Origin: Mesobacillus jeotgali
GTDB taxonomy: Bacteria; Bacillota; Bacilli; Bacillales; Cytobacillaceae
Direction of reading: 5' to 3'
Length of the DNA: 64,000 nt
NCBI RefSeq assembly: GCF_002874535.1
Contig: NZ_CP025025.1
Span: forward strand, 4,025,353 to 4,089,352
A program made the position numbers and the translations under genes. The notes under the pieces are model-generated. The model was not told the origin of the DNA. It saw nothing but the letters and a program-made list of their open reading frames with translations, and ran no database searches. The first letter of the stretch is position 1; each line of letters opens with the position of its first letter. Positions 10,109-19,052 of the stretch are shown here, one piece after another.

Positions 10109-13100
10109 TTACTTTTTAATATTCAATACACGGCCTTCGATCTTAGGATCTACAGTTCCTTTTGCCTTGATGTAATTTACTAATGCATCGAGATCAACTA
10201 CATCGATTGTCTTATCAGTAATAGTAGCTAGAACCGCATAACCGTCTCCGCCACCAGCCATATAGTTATTAACAGTAATTGAATATTTTTGATCCATCGC
10301 CACATCGGTTCCGTCATTCTTCTTGATGGATACAATGCGGTCTCCTGCAGCTCTTGAATCATCATATTCAACCTTCAAACCAGAGATTGGCATGATACGG
10401 ACTTTACTTCCCCATTGCTGCTCAAGCAATGTTTTAATCTGCTCGCCAGTTACATTCATTTTCACAAGATCATTACCGAATGGCTGGACTGTGAAAGCTT
10501 CCTTCCAGGTAATAGGGCCTGCATCAATATCTCCACGGACTCCGCCTGAGTTCATGAAAGCAAAATCAGTCTTTGTCTGCTCGCGCATTGAATCGGCAAT
10601 TAGGTTGCCCATCGCAGACTCTCCAAAAGCGTTTGCCTCTCGGCTAATATAGTTTGGAGTTTCTCCAATCACTTCGTTCAAAATTGGCGCAACATCTGCT
10701 AAATATTCATCAAGAATAGCCTTGATTTTAGCATCTGGTGTGATTTTATCACGATAAGTCGTAACGATTTCTGCTTTACCAGAAACCACATCTTTTGTTT
10801 TAGGGTCAATCATAAGGTCTACATCAGAGAATGCAGTACCAGAAGAGTATGATTGAACCACGATTTTGCCGTCAACTGTTGTGTTTGTAAAAGCGTGGTT
10901 GTGTCCTCCGAAAAGAACGTCAACTTCATCATCAACATTTTTAGCAATATCTACAAGTTCTTCGCCTGCTCCCGATCCATCAAAATTTGAGTAAGATGGG
11001 TTATGTGCTAAAACAACAATTGCTTCAACGCCTTTTGCTTTTAGTTCAGCAGCGTATTTGTTGATTGCAGCAGTTTCATCTGTGAACTCAATGTCCGCTA
11101 CTGCACTTGGGATTACAATGTTAGGAGTATCTGATAGAGCAACACCAATGAAGCCAATCGGGACTCCGTTTACCTCTTCAATGTGGTACGGATCAAGGAT
11201 CAATTCTTTAGAAGTTTTATCTACAATATTAGCTGCTACATAAGGGAAGTCAGCTCCACCAAACTCGCCATACTTTTCAACAGTTTTAGGGTGGCTTCCT
11301 CCATCAATGAGACGATTCATTTCTGCAACGCCTTCATCGAATTCATGGTTACCAACAGTTCCAACATCAAATCCAAGCTCATTTAAGATCTTAATCGTTG
11401 GCTCATCCTGCAATAATGCCGAAACCGGTGAGCTAGCACCTACAGCATCCCCTGCATGGACCATTAAAGTATAAGGATTTTGTGCTTCGCGTTCTTTCAA
11501 GTATGCAGCCAGATATTCAACTCCACCAGCGTTAATCTTGGAATTGTAAGTATCTAGCTGGCCGTGGAAGTCATTGATTCCAAGTAGTTGAACCTCAAAA
11601 GGTTTCATCATATCCAACTGGTACTTAGCGAAACCATTTGCACCATTACCAACATACTTAATGTTTTCAGAGCTATCCGCAAAAGCCTTAGCTGCTGGTG
11701 ACGATTCAAATGTAACATTTACATTCGTGTTGATTGGCGCAAGGCTCCAGTTCTGGTCTGCAGATGGATTGATCGTCTTATTCTTGATGATGTAGTTCAT
11801 GACAACTTGTCTGTTTTCATCAGGTGATGCGTAAATGACTCTTTGTCCGTCTGGATTTGCAAGCTTAGTGAATGAAGCACGGTAATTGTTTGTAGCAATG
11901 ATAAATTGCTGGTCATCTGCAACCGGCTTCCCTTCATAAGAAAGCTTTTTAATTCTGCTTGCACCCTCGTTGATCACTTTGCCGTCTTTATCATACTTTG
12001 CTGGCTGAGTTACATCGATTTCATACGTAACTCCATCAAGAGTATCGAAGTTATATACAGGGAAAGCACTGTTAATCAACGATTGTTCAGTTGTTACAGC
12101 AGGATTAATTTGATTGAAGTTTGCTGCTGTCCACTCTAAATATTCTTTGACTTGAGCTCCAGAAAGTTTAAGTGCAGACACAGTATTATTATACTTATAT
12201 AAATCTGAAACGTTCTTTACAGAAATATCACCCGCAGGGAAGTAAGTGTATTCATCTGCTCCGTTTCTTCCTGCCTTGAATGGTGCAGCAGAAGATAGGA
12301 CTGGTAGACCTTCATACTCTGTACCTTTCAGGACGTCTTCAATATATTCTTTTTGAGCATTGCTTACGATTTGCACGGATGGGTCATCCTGTACGCGTGC
12401 AAAATAGCTGTAAATTGGCTCGGTAGTTTTACCAATCGGCTGGTTGATATATTCAACAGTAGCCTCATGGGATGGTTTCATGACATCAGTGATCTTTTTA
12501 TCAGCTGGTGCGTCTTTCGCAGAAAGAACCTCTGACTTGGATCCCTTTACGCCCCATTTGCCGTCTACTTTTTCCAAAGTAAGGTCGATGACACCAAGGT
12601 GGCTACCATCAACTACTGACTGAACAGCTGCAACGCCATTGATTGTTCCATTAACACTATCGACACCAGCAATACCATCGTAGTCCTTAGATGGGAAAGC
12701 TTTGTGTGTATGTCCGAACAGAATTGCATCGATTCCTTCGACTTCACTTAAAGCAAAAACTGTATTTTCTTTATTGCTCTTATCCTCATCGAATCCAGTA
12801 TGTGCTAACGTTACAACAACTTCAGCGCCATCCTTCTTCATTTGTGGAACCCACTTCTTAGCAGAAGCGACAACATCTTCAGTTACGACCTTGCCTTCAA
12901 GGTTCGCTTTGTCCCACTGCATGATTTGCGGTGCAACGAAACCGATAACCCCAACCTTAACGATATGCTTCTTGCCTGCTTCGTCTACCACTTCTTTGTC
13001 AATGATCTGATAAGGCTTTACAAAGTTCTTATCGTTAGTAGGATCATTATCATGGTCATCTTCGTATACGTTAGCAGAAACAAATGGGAATTCTGCGGTT

Positions 13101-14407
13101 TTCATGCTGCCTTCAAGGAAATCAAGACCATAGTTGAATTCATGGTTTCCAAGTGTTGCAGCGTCATAATTCAGTTCATTCATAGCTTCATAGATTGGAT
13201 GCTTTTCATTCTTGATCAAAGAACTGGAAACTACAGCATCGCCACCAAGTATCGTAACAGACTTGCCATCAACAAGCTCTGCTACTTTCTTCAGCATGGA
13301 ATCCTTATCGACAAGAACGACTGGAGCATCTTCTTTTGCTGCAAGAACCGAACCTGCCAATGCATCAGCAAATCCACGTCCTGTTGCAACGAAAACTCTT
13401 GTTTTAACACTATCAAGTTCAGTTGCTACCTTATAGGATGTATCGAAACGGCTATTTCCACCGAAACGGCTCGCCCCTTTAACAGACTCTTCAACTTTGT
13501 CGCTGATAACGCTCGTGCCACCGACTAAAATGGTCTCAGTAACCCCATTTAAAGCAGCCTTCGTTTCAACTGGGAGTGCTGCTGCGTCTGTCAATAAAAT
13601 CGGAAGGCCATTCTTAGCTGCATATGGAGCTACAGAAATAGCATCCGGATAGTTGTGGCCATTTACCAATATTGCTTTCTTGCTGTTGCCTAATTCTTCT
13701 GCTACAAGAGCAGCTGTGTCAAAACGGTTTTCTCCGCCAAGACGTTTAACCCAAAGCTTCATTTTGTGTGATAGTGTAGATTGGATATCTGCGGATACAG
13801 CTCCTGTACCACCTACAATTACTACACGTTTTGCACCAAGGCGTTTGATCTCAGCTTTAGTATCTGCATTTAATTTATCAGATTGTGTCAATAGAATCGG
13901 TGCGTTGTATTTATAAGCTAGCGGGGCTGCTGCCAAAGCATCAGCAAATTCATCAGCTCTAACAAGAACGACTGTCTCTGCTGAATCCCATCCTTCTTTT
14001 GAGATATCAATAGCTGTTTCAAAACGGCCAAATCCAGCCAGACGGTCGACAAAAGTTAAAGGATTAACCTTTGCAACATAGTCAGTAAATGGGTTACCTT
14101 GAAGCATATCCCCATTATCCAATAATAGGTTGTTAGCGTTTTCACTTCTTTCAGCCTTAATTAAGGTAGAAACCTTCGCTAACCCTTTTGTGGCTTCTGT
14201 ATCAGTAAAATAGTCATGATTCATGATGCTGCCATGAACGTCAGTTGTCTCCATGATTTTCAGCTTCACAAGTGCCTCGCTTGACATAACCTTTGTCGGC
14301 GTGCCCTCAGCAAACACTGATGAACCATACATTGGAGAAGCTAGTAAACCAACAGTTAAAGCAGATACAGCTAGTCCATTTAATTTCTTTTTGAACTCTT
14401 TCTTCAC
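10109..14407 (-). CDS. Giant two-module 5'-nucleotidase/2',3'-cyclic phosphodiesterase (YfkN-like) with CWB2 triplet inserted in the first module
   Basis: The product has 1432 residues and starts with GTG (GAGGTGGG site 7 bases upstream). A signal peptide covers residues 1-33. Module 1 begins with TTDVHG (54-59) and LLLDNGDMLQGNP (94-106). At residue 116 it is interrupted by three CWB2 repeats (to about 400), then resumes at HPIYEAMNELNYDAATLGNHEFNYG-type sequence and GHTHKAF. Module 2 begins at LGINDFHGQ, with HAGDAVGAS, GNHEFDEG and GGHNHAF, and ends in a 5'-nucleotidase C-terminal domain (FMNSGGVRGDI). B. subtilis YfkN has two such modules but is sortase-anchored; here no LPXTG-type tail is seen and the repeats replace it. 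The likely role is scavenging phosphate and nucleosides from nucleotides at the wall. Confidence 0.93.
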   Translation of the reverse strand: MKKEFKKKLNGLAVSALTVGLLASPMYGSSVFAEGTPTKVMSSEALVKLKIMETTDVHGSIMNHDYFTDTEATKGLAKVSTLIKAERSENANNLLLDNGDMLQGNPFTDYVAKVNPLTFVDRLAGFGRFETAIDISKEGWDSAETVVLVRADEFADALAAAPLAYKYNAPILLTQSDKLNADTKAEIKRLGAKRVVIVGGTGAVSADIQSTLSHKMKLWVKRLGGENRFDTAALVAEELGNSKKAILVNGHNYPDAISVAPYAAKNGLPILLTDAAALPVETKAALNGVTETILVGGTSVISDKVEESVKGASRFGGNSRFDTSYKVATELDSVKTRVFVATGRGFADALAGSVLAAKEDAPVVLVDKDSMLKKVAELVDGKSVTILGGDAVVSSSLIKNEKHPIYEAMNELNYDAATLGNHEFNYGLDFLEGSMKTAEFPFVSANVYEDDHDNDPTNDKNFVKPYQIIDKEVVDEAGKKHIVKVGVIGFVAPQIMQWDKANLEGKVVTEDVVASAKKWVPQMKKDGAEVVVTLAHTGFDEDKSNKENTVFALSEVEGIDAILFGHTHKAFPSKDYDGIAGVDSVNGTINGVAAVQSVVDGSHLGVIDLTLEKVDGKWGVKGSKSEVLSAKDAPADKKITDVMKPSHEATVEYINQPIGKTTEPIYSYFARVQDDPSVQIVSNAQKEYIEDVLKGTEYEGLPVLSSAAPFKAGRNGADEYTYFPAGDISVKNVSDLYKYNNTVSALKLSGAQVKEYLEWTAANFNQINPAVTTEQSLINSAFPVYNFDTLDGVTYEIDVTQPAKYDKDGKVINEGASRIKKLSYEGKPVADDQQFIIATNNYRASFTKLANPDGQRVIYASPDENRQVVMNYIIKNKTINPSADQNWSLAPINTNVNVTFESSPAAKAFADSSENIKYVGNGANGFAKYQLDMMKPFEVQLLGINDFHGQLDTYNSKINAGGVEYLAAYLKEREAQNPYTLMVHAGDAVGASSPVSALLQDEPTIKILNELGFDVGTVGNHEFDEGVAEMNRLIDGGSHPKTVEKYGEFGGADFPYVAANIVDKTSKELILDPYHIEEVNGVPIGFIGVALSDTPNIVIPSAVADIEFTDETAAINKYAAELKAKGVEAIVVLAHNPSYSNFDGSGAGEELVDIAKNVDDEVDVLFGGHNHAFTNTTVDGKIVVQSYSSGTAFSDVDLMIDPKTKDVVSGKAEIVTTYRDKITPDAKIKAILDEYLADVAPILNEVIGETPNYISREANAFGESAMGNLIADSMREQTKTDFAFMNSGGVRGDIDAGPITWKEAFTVQPFGNDLVKMNVTGEQIKTLLEQQWGSKVRIMPISGLKVEYDDSRAAGDRIVSIKKNDGTDVAMDQKYSITVNNYMAGGGDGYAVLATITDKTIDVVDLDALVNYIKAKGTVDPKIEGRVLNIKK

Positions 14408-14792
14408 CCTATTCCCACCTCTCTAGTAAGTAACAGCAAATCTATTATATATGCAAAACTAGTAAGAATATATCATTTTTTGTAAAAAAAGTGTGAAATT
14501 TTTATTAATTTGTTTTATTGTTTTTTTTACAAAAATAGAGTTCCAGAAAAACTTCACTCACTTGTAAAAAGAAGATCTATTAAAAGAAAAGAATTTTAAC
14601 AGCAATTACCATATCCGCGTACACACAATAATGAATTAAAACTATTCGGCAAAAAGAATATTGAATGAATTAGCAGCCAAAATAATATAAGACATTTTCC
14701 ATTTTGAAAAATAAGGATATTCAAAACCGTGGTTTTTTGGTATTCTATTTGTCAGAAGAAAAGATTTTTTGTCAGACTATGGGGGTCAATTA
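14408..14792. other. Divergent intergenic region between nucleotidase and LCP genes
   Basis: This 385-base AT-rich stretch separates two genes read away from each other, so it must hold both promoters. I see poly-T and poly-A tracts around 14500-14530. I see no convincing gene, repeat or strong consensus promoter. Confidence 0.6.
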
Positions 14793-15728
14793 ATGAGAGC
14801 TGAAAAACATACAGGAAAGAAGAAACGTACATGGCTCCGTGTCATTGGAGTCATTTTTCTTTTATTGATTTTAGGTGTCGGAGCTTATGTATATAGTGTC
14901 TATTCCTCACTAACTAAAGCAGTAGATACTATGCATCAGCCGATTAAGCGAGATAAGTCAGAAAAAAGGCTTGAAGACATTACGCTGGATAAGAAAGAGC
15001 CTTTTTCAGTATTGATGCTTGGCGTCGATGAGCGTGAAGGTGACCGTGGAAGATCAGATACGATGATTGTCTTAACCGTAAATCCTGAAGAGAAATCAAC
15101 GAAAATGCTGAGTATTCCTCGTGATACAAGAACCGAGATCATCGGAAAAGGATATGACGACAAAATCAATCATGCGTACGCATTTGGCGGCGTTGAGATG
15201 TCAATGGATACTGTCGAAAACTTCCTGGATATCCCGATTGATTATTATATGCAAATCAATATGGAAAGCTTTCAAGACATTGTCGATGCAGTCGGAGGAG
15301 TTACCGTTAATAACACGCTTGATTTCAAAGAAGGAGGAGTTCATTTTCCAAAGGGTGAACTTGTCCTCGATGGTGAAAAAGCCTTGTTATATTCAAGGAT
15401 GCGTTACCAGGATCCAAGGGGCGACTTCGGACGGCAAACAAGACAAAGACAAATCATTCAGGGTGTAATCAACAAAGGCGCAAGCTTCTCTTCCTTAACA
15501 AAATTCGATGACATATTCGCGGCTCTTGGAAAAAATGTAAAAACAAACATGACCTTCGATGAGATGGTTGATATCCAAAAGAACTATAAAGAAGCCGGCA
15601 AGGACATTGAACAAATGGAAATAAAGGGGTCTGGAACAAAAATAGACAAAATCTATTATTTAATGGTTCCTGAGAGTGAAAAACAAAGAGTTCAAGATGA
15701 ACTAAAAAGCCATTTGAAACTTAAATAG
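14793..15728 (+). CDS. LytR-CpsA-Psr (LCP) family wall-polymer ligase
   Basis: The product has 311 residues from the ATG at 14793, which has GGGGG 7 bases upstream; a TTG at 14769 in the same frame is less likely. A short basic N-terminus (KKKRTW) precedes one membrane anchor (about 16-36). The extracellular LCP domain has PFSVLMLGVDER, RSDTMIVLTVNP, LSIPRDTRTEI, KINHAYAFGG, YYMQINMESF, and the arginine segment SRMRYQDPRGDFGRQTRQ. LCP enzymes transfer undecaprenyl-linked glycopolymers (teichoic acid or other secondary polymers) to peptidoglycan. Its position opposite CWB2 genes fits: CWB2 repeats bind such polymers. It is a single gene closed by a terminator. Confidence 0.95.
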   Translation: MRAEKHTGKKKRTWLRVIGVIFLLLILGVGAYVYSVYSSLTKAVDTMHQPIKRDKSEKRLEDITLDKKEPFSVLMLGVDEREGDRGRSDTMIVLTVNPEEKSTKMLSIPRDTRTEIIGKGYDDKINHAYAFGGVEMSMDTVENFLDIPIDYYMQINMESFQDIVDAVGGVTVNNTLDFKEGGVHFPKGELVLDGEKALLYSRMRYQDPRGDFGRQTRQRQIIQGVINKGASFSSLTKFDDIFAALGKNVKTNMTFDEMVDIQKNYKEAGKDIEQMEIKGSGTKIDKIYYLMVPESEKQRVQDELKSHLKLK

Positions 15729-15730
15729 AA

Positions 15731-15767
15731 AAAAGGAGGATGACGAAATTGTCAGCCTCCTTTTTTT
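15731..15767 (+). terminator. Rho-independent terminator after LCP gene
   Basis: A stem of GGAGG and TGAC with one internal mismatch, and a 6-base loop, is followed directly by T7. It lies 3 bases past the stop. Confidence 0.88.
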
Positions 15768-15875
15768 ATTCAATTTATATTATTTTTTAGCAATTTTAAA
15801 TAAGTTTATGAATTCGCGTGGGTTTTCTATCAACATTTGTATAAGTATATATGAATAAAAAAGGAGGAAGCACAC

Positions 15876-16511
15876 GTGAAAAGTAATAACATGTTTAAAT
15901 TTATAGAGGATATTATACCTGCCAATGCAATGGTCGAAGGAGATAATTTTGAGATTATCTCCTTTTTCACATTCAATCACGATACCCAGGAAGTATCTCC
16001 AGCTGACATTAGCAATAACGATATACATTTCAATAGTCTTGAAGAAGCCATCTGTGTTAAAGGAGGGAATATATCTCTCGTTAGAACTCCTTTTAACCCT
16101 GAATCCACCCTTCATTTTTACCGTTTAAAAAGCAAGATTAATTATACTCTAGCGATTTCATTAGGTTTTGGCATTGTAAAATTAACCGATTCCAAACGAC
16201 CTAATGATTTCTTATTGTACTATTTTAACTATCTGGATGATGAAGAACAAATGATGTCACCCCGCCCTACTGAACAATGGTTTCTTCTAAAATGTTACCT
16301 ACAATTGACAGAAGAAGGACGTTTTCACGAACCCAAACTTGAGATTTATATAGAAGAAAACCAAGAATATCTAATGCTGCTTATGCACGGCAATCCCCCT
16401 CTTTTATTGAAAAAAATTCTAATGGCCGTCGATAAATATAAAGGGGAACTCATCATTCTTCAATCCAAGCCCAGAAAATTCAAAAATAGAACACATACAG
16501 CTGAGAGGTGA
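15876..16511 (+). CDS. Hypothetical protein, first gene of an HNH-nuclease pair
   Basis: The product has 211 residues and starts with GTG, 8 bases after an AAGGAGG site. I do not recognise the family. It is a soluble alpha/beta protein without signal peptide or membrane segment; the C-terminus is basic (KPRKFKNRTHTAER). The stop TGA overlaps the ribosome binding region of the following HNH gene, so the two are probably co-translated. The context (next to a nuclease and a secreted-toxin cassette) suggests a conflict role, perhaps as partner or inhibitor of the nuclease. That is inference from position only. Confidence 0.72.
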   Translation: MKSNNMFKFIEDIIPANAMVEGDNFEIISFFTFNHDTQEVSPADISNNDIHFNSLEEAICVKGGNISLVRTPFNPESTLHFYRLKSKINYTLAISLGFGIVKLTDSKRPNDFLLYYFNYLDDEEQMMSPRPTEQWFLLKCYLQLTEEGRFHEPKLEIYIEENQEYLMLLMHGNPPLLLKKILMAVDKYKGELIILQSKPRKFKNRTHTAER

Positions 16512-16516
16512 ATTTC

Positions 16517-17122
16517 ATGACACACATAATGATAAGCAAAAAGGAGCGCCTTCTTGATAGAGAGGAATACTTAAGAACATTCGATCTTGACAATCCAGAT
16601 TTTGATTATGATGATTACCAAAATATAGGTACAAAATTTTGGGATTATGAATCTGGGTGGAGTTCGAAAGATAATGAAGAAGAATATCCCCATTTTGGAT
16701 TACAAGAAAGGTTTGTGCATAAGGTTAGTGATAATGCTACGACGTTTAGTAATCAGGTAAAAGATTCAAGCATATTAGACAGTGTACGTGATCGCAATAT
16801 CAGTAATGAACTAAAAGCCCGGTACAGCCATCGCTGTCAAGTGTGCGACAGAGAAACCAAGGTCAACCCAGAGCAATACTTGGTCCACACCCATCATCTC
16901 CACTCTTTTGCTGATAATGGACCAGATGAAAAAGATAATATGATTGTCGTCTGTGTTATCTGTCATACCTATTTAGACTACGGCAGCATGTATATAGAAC
17001 CTGATACCTATATCATTCACCATTTTGAAACGGACAATAAATTAAATGGCAAGAAATTACGTGTTAAACATTACATTAACAGAGAGCATTTATTGTATCA
17101 AAAAAGGAAGTATATCGGATAG
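16517..17122 (+). CDS. HNH endonuclease-like protein
   Basis: The product has 201 residues from the ATG at 16517 (GAGAGGTG 6 bases upstream; a GTG at 16508 is also in frame). The acidic N-terminal half is of unknown type. The C-terminal half has a zinc-type HNH core: RCQVC (about 113-117), the histidine cluster HTHHLHSFADNG, and DNMIVVCVICH, so four Cys/His ligands and the catalytic HH are present. HNH proteins nick or cut DNA. No recognition domain is obvious. It forms an operon with the preceding hypothetical gene. Alternatives are a restriction nuclease, a toxin, or a mobile-element remnant. Confidence 0.78.
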   Translation: MTHIMISKKERLLDREEYLRTFDLDNPDFDYDDYQNIGTKFWDYESGWSSKDNEEEYPHFGLQERFVHKVSDNATTFSNQVKDSSILDSVRDRNISNELKARYSHRCQVCDRETKVNPEQYLVHTHHLHSFADNGPDEKDNMIVVCVICHTYLDYGSMYIEPDTYIIHHFETDNKLNGKKLRVKHYINREHLLYQKRKYIG

Positions 17123-17192
17123 TGTAACTCCTATTACTTTAAAGAACTAGAATACTTGACACCTGCTGCTAAAAAAAACGAAATCACCAAAT

Positions 17193-17228
17193 AAAATGAG
17201 AGGCACCTCATCCGGTACCTCTCATTTT
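17193..17228. terminator. Bidirectional terminator-like hairpin after the HNH gene
   Basis: The arms AAAATGAGAGGCACC and GGTACCTCTCATTTT form a 15-bp stem with one G-T pair and a 6-base loop. Its A and T ends make it usable from either strand. It is 70 bases past the HNH stop. Confidence 0.8.
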
Positions 17229-17666
17229 CAAACTTCACGCCTACTATAATCGAATTCAAAGAATGATTTGTGCCTCGCACCCTACTTCCTATTACGCTAT
17301 AGTAGAATACGCCAAGCCCAGCTGTCCCTGCCAGCGAGCTATGTATGGCAAATACATTGCTATTGCACCATCCCCCCCCCTGTTAAAAAGGGAATGTCCC
17401 AATGAATCCAGTAAAAGTTTAAATTAGAACGAAAGAAAAAGAACCTTTATTTAACTTGAAGTTAAATGTATCTTCATTATCTCTTCTATAATAAACCTCG
17501 AGGGTGCGACTTGTTTTAGCACTTCATGGTGCATTATTTGTGTTTAAAGGATGTCCCTTCATTTTTTATAGTGAGACATGAGTATATCTTTATTAGAAAT
17601 TTTAATATCAATGGCTGTTAATCCTTAGAGAGTTAGTTGATCCTGGATAGTGTTTGCCATGCTCCG

Positions 17667-17816
17667 TCACTTTCCTTTATCTTCTCCTAACTGAAGTGAT
17701 TCCTTAACTTTTCCTCCAATTCTATATGTCTTCCTAAACCCCTGCGACTTATTGTACTCTTTCAATCTTACCGCTATAGCCAGTCTACAAATTAGTAATT
17801 CAGCCTCAATTTCCAT
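17667..17816 (-). CDS. Possible small ORF, 49 residues
   Basis: An ATG at 17816 opens a 49-codon frame on the minus strand (starts MEIEAELLICRLAIAV, ends GEDKGK). The peptide is helix-compatible and basic in its second half. No clear ribosome binding site precedes it. It could be a real small gene or the remnant of a longer one. I recognise no family. Confidence 0.25.
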   Translation of the reverse strand: MEIEAELLICRLAIAVRLKEYNKSQGFRKTYRIGGKVKESLQLGEDKGK

Positions 17817-17833
17817 AGGTTTTCAGGTAAAGT

Positions 17834-17863
17834 TTTACATTTTTTCCGTTCTTTATATATAAT
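17834..17863 (+). promoter_or_regulatory. Sigma-A-type promoter of the LXG cassette
   Basis: TTTACA (17834-17839), an 18-base spacer and TATAAT (17858-17863) lie about 60 bases before the LXG-like gene start. Confidence 0.65.
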
Positions 17864-17924
17864 AATATTTATTAAGAAACCCACTCAGTTAGCAAGATTA
17901 ATTCCTTTTTAGGAGGTGGTATAA

Positions 17925-19031
17925 ATGACCTCGATCAAACTCAATCTGGGGCATGTGAGAAGTGCTAATCAAGGCTTAGCAAGACAAATACACGGGTTAG
18001 ACAATCTCGGGAGGGGTTTAACATCGTTAAAATATTCTATCGATCCGCAAATTAAGGCCCGGCAGCAGATTGGAGCCCGAATGGCGCAAGCAATCGGAAA
18101 GGTAAGCAAAATTGAGCTCCAGTTATCTGAACTAGGACGCTTTATTGACAATTCCCTCGAAAGATATGCTACATCAGAGAGAAAAATCAATTCTCATCGT
18201 TTAAAGGATATTGCCGCGAAGGTAACTGGAAAAAACAGTGAACAGAAGAAAGCCCTAGAAGATTCAATTTTTGACTTCCTTGAAAAATATGGGAATTATG
18301 CAGTCTTGTCCCAAAGTGCTGTAGCAGCTGCATTTATTTTAGGAAAGCAGATTCACATTGATAACAAAAAAGGCCATCCTGGCAGAGCAGTAATTCATAC
18401 TGCCAAATGGATTAAAGGTAAAGGAAGCAGTGAGCTTTTAAATAAACTCGCAAAAACAATGGATAAATCCATACGGAATCCAGGAATGTTCATGAAAATG
18501 CTGAAAACCGCTGATGGTCTTTTAGAGAAGGTAACTAGAGCCCAATTAATCGGTATTTCTAAAGCAAAGAGCTTTCCTCATTTTATGAAGACTATTATTA
18601 CAGGTATTGATGATGGAGTTCATGGCATTGCAACCTCCAAAATCCCAAAGATGATCGCGAAGCGGGTGTATGCGGTTGATGCAGTCTTTAATACGGCTGA
18701 GGAAGGTGTAGGTCTGTATAAAGAACACAAAAAAGGGACCTTGGACGGCAAGGATGTTGCTGTAGCGGGCTCAAATATAATCATTAAATCTGGCGCGACC
18801 GCTGCAGGAGCGATCATTGGAGGCACACTTGGCATGGCATTAGGACCTGGTGGTGCCGCAGTTGGTTCATTTTTAGGAGGATCTGCTGGCATATGGCTTG
18901 GAGATCTGGCTGCTGGCTTTTCAGAGAAGGTTATCCGTGAGGGCCCTGTTGGAGCAATAAAGGATGCCGGAAGCAGTATAAAAAAGGGACTGGATAAGGG
19001 GTTCAATTGGGCCAAAGGTTTATTCAAATAA
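17925..19031 (+). CDS. LXG/YeeF-like type VII secretion substrate with glycine-zipper C-terminus
   Basis: The product has 368 residues; a strong AGGAGGTGG site precedes the ATG. The first 90 residues (LNLGHVRSANQGLA, SIDPQIKARQQIGARM, ERYATSERKIN) match the helical WXG100/LXG-like targeting region I know from Bacillus YeeF-type proteins. The middle is basic and helical. Residues about 285-330 (GATAAGAIIGGTLGMALG, GSFLGGSAGIW) form a glycine zipper typical of membrane-inserting or pore-forming tails. The predicted role is an effector exported by the ESX/Yuk machinery, acting on rival cells or in the envelope. No nuclease or other enzyme motif is visible. The next two genes are likely its partners. 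Confidence 0.78.
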   Translation: MTSIKLNLGHVRSANQGLARQIHGLDNLGRGLTSLKYSIDPQIKARQQIGARMAQAIGKVSKIELQLSELGRFIDNSLERYATSERKINSHRLKDIAAKVTGKNSEQKKALEDSIFDFLEKYGNYAVLSQSAVAAAFILGKQIHIDNKKGHPGRAVIHTAKWIKGKGSSELLNKLAKTMDKSIRNPGMFMKMLKTADGLLEKVTRAQLIGISKAKSFPHFMKTIITGIDDGVHGIATSKIPKMIAKRVYAVDAVFNTAEEGVGLYKEHKKGTLDGKDVAVAGSNIIIKSGATAAGAIIGGTLGMALGPGGAAVGSFLGGSAGIWLGDLAAGFSEKVIREGPVGAIKDAGSSIKKGLDKGFNWAKGLFK

Positions 19032-19052
19032 AGATGGGGGATTGAGATATTG

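Larger units (their letters stand above)
17123..17924. other. Intergenic region with terminator, C9 tract and possible small ORF
   Basis: The 802-base stretch holds the HNH operon terminator (17193-17228), a run of nine C at 17372-17380, a possible 49-residue minus-strand ORF (17667-17816) and the promoter of the LXG gene (17834-17863). The rest looks like non-coding, possibly decayed, sequence. Confidence 0.6.

Noticed and set aside
17372-17380. C9 tract as phase-variation switch
   Set aside because: It is intergenic with no gene frame or promoter spacer crossing it, so there is nothing for it to switch.
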